Assembly (NCBI GenBank): GCA_946548895.1
Contig: CAMNQF010000018.1
Span: 1-54,843, forward strand
DNA: 54,843 bases
Reading direction: 5' to 3'
From: an uncultured bacterium
Lineage (GTDB): Bacteria > Bacillota > Clostridia > Oscillospirales > Oscillospiraceae
A program made the translations under genes and the position numbers. Below the pieces are notes generated by a model. It was not told the DNA's origin. It did no database searches and was given only the letters and a program-made list of their open reading frames with translations. Below, piece by piece: positions 54,269 to 54,843 of the stretch; within the stretch, counting starts at the first letter, position 1, and each line of letters opens with the position of its first letter.

Positions 54269-54399
54269 GTTATCACGCCTCGCCTGTTCGCGACGCGCGG
54301 CTTCGCTCCGGCTCAGGCAAAACCCGCCTCCGCTGTGCGGCGGCTGGGCCTTTGCCCTCGCTCCGTTCCATCGCGCTGTTCACAACGGCTCGGACGCTT
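54269..54399. repeat. Dispersed repeat family B, copy B3
   Basis: One unit related to 26375-26813. It keeps GTTATCACGCCTCGCCTGTT at the left and CGGCTCGGACGCTT at the right. The core hairpin has changed to CCGC-TGT-GCGG (54330-54340), keeping pairing. It starts at the argG stop codon and fills the gap to the flavodoxin-like gene. Confidence 0.8.
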
Positions 54400-54843
54400 A
54401 CAGCTTCCCCCGCTCCCGCAGCGCCTGGACCTTGTCGGGCAGGCCCCACAGGTTGATAAACCCGGTGGCGTCGTTCTGGTTGTAGTCGCTCTCCTCAAAG
54501 GTGACAAGATTCTCGGAATACAGCGTCTCGGGAGAGGTGACGGAGGCGGTGATCATATTGCCCTTGTACAGCTTCAGCTTCACCGTGCCGGTGACGTGCT
54601 TCTGGGTGTCCACCGCGAAAGCCTGAAGGGCCTCCCGCAAGGGGGTGAACCACTTGCCGTTATACACCAGGTCGGCGAAATCCACCGCCAGCTTGGACTT
54701 CATGTGCTTGGTGTCCTTGTCCACGGTAATCATCTCCAGAACCTCGTGGGCCCGGTAGAGAATGGCGCCGCCCGGAGTCTCGTACACCCCCCGGTCCTTC
54801 ATGCCCACCAGCCGGTTCTCCACGATGTCCAGCAGGCCGATGC
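54398..54843 (-). CDS. argG: Argininosuccinate synthase, C-terminal part
   Basis: About 148 codons from the C-terminus; the gene continues beyond the window edge. The frame is open to the last base ([13 protein letters not shown]). [35 protein letters not shown] and [14 protein letters not shown] are characteristic ArgG sequences. It joins citrulline and aspartate using ATP and would be read before argH. The stop codon lies at the edge of repeat B3. Confidence 0.94.
   Translation of the reverse strand, partial: IGLLDIVENRLVGMKDRGVYETPGGAILYRAHEVLEMITVDKDTKHMKSKLAVDFADLVYNGKWFTPLREALQAFAVDTQKHVTGTVKLKLYKGNMITASVTSPETLYSENLVTFEESDYNQNDATGFINLWGLPDKVQALRERGKL

Overview
The window looks like a chromosomal segment of a GC-rich member of the Clostridia, most likely an Oscillospiraceae gut anaerobe of the Flavonifractor / Pseudoflavonifractor / Lawsonibacter type. 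This rests on strong GGAGG ribosome binding sites, TTGACA/TATAAT promoters, T-box and FMN-riboswitch leaders, the FeoAB set, a large 2-hydroxyacyl-CoA dehydratase activase, and Clostridia-type small families (TIGR04086, DUF3842, DUF4250, DUF6462, DUF6774). The genus is inferred, not shown. Most genes lie on the minus strand.

Layout. Positions 1-1367 hold a mobile-element-like remnant: a phage/ICE-type sigma factor, a coupled small ORF and a DUF6462 excisionase-like protein, with no integrase in view. Then come lysS-greA (1726-3741), TIGR04086 and yajC, and tgt, a TfoX-C protein and ridA (4853-6633), followed by an aldose epimerase, a nucleotidyltransferase and DUF3842 (to 8998). A GtrA protein and a CmpB-like membrane protein surround a bidirectional terminator. 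Next is a minus-strand run, hinT, cupin, SUKH-like/DUF4250, alaS and ASCH (10631-15610), headed by an alanine-type T-box. An ECF sigma / anti-sigma pair (sigma gene apparently frameshifted), an iron alcohol dehydrogenase, a BceAB-type ABC transporter, a DUF305-like protein and an alpha-amylase-family enzyme fill 15933-23730. The iron uptake operon feoA-feoB-Cys-rich protein (23797-27028) is split by three identical 136-bp repeats and carries three DtxR-like palindromes.

From 27233 to 37650 there are GDPD, MFS, HAD, a membrane protein, an FMN-riboswitch-controlled riboflavin transporter, a SLOG protein, exonuclease III with a GT-C-like membrane protein, and asnB. From 37909 to 42166 lies a two-gene 2-hydroxyacyl-CoA dehydratase activase system. 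It is followed by a DIP1984-family gene whose 270-nt downstream gap folds into a structured RNA with a canonical tRNA T-arm. After GNAT, DUF6774, uridine phosphorylase, CPBP protease and Sir2 genes, the window ends with an arginine biosynthesis cluster read argG-H-C-J-B-D-F, with a flavodoxin-like gene and a PAS gene inserted.

The most unusual material is non-coding. It comprises the tRNA-like RNA after DIP1984, two dispersed families of structured repeats (A at 10527 and 37696; B at 10992, 26375 and 54269) whose helices are supported by compensatory base changes, and a long hairpin that sequesters the ribosome binding site of the TIGR04086 gene.
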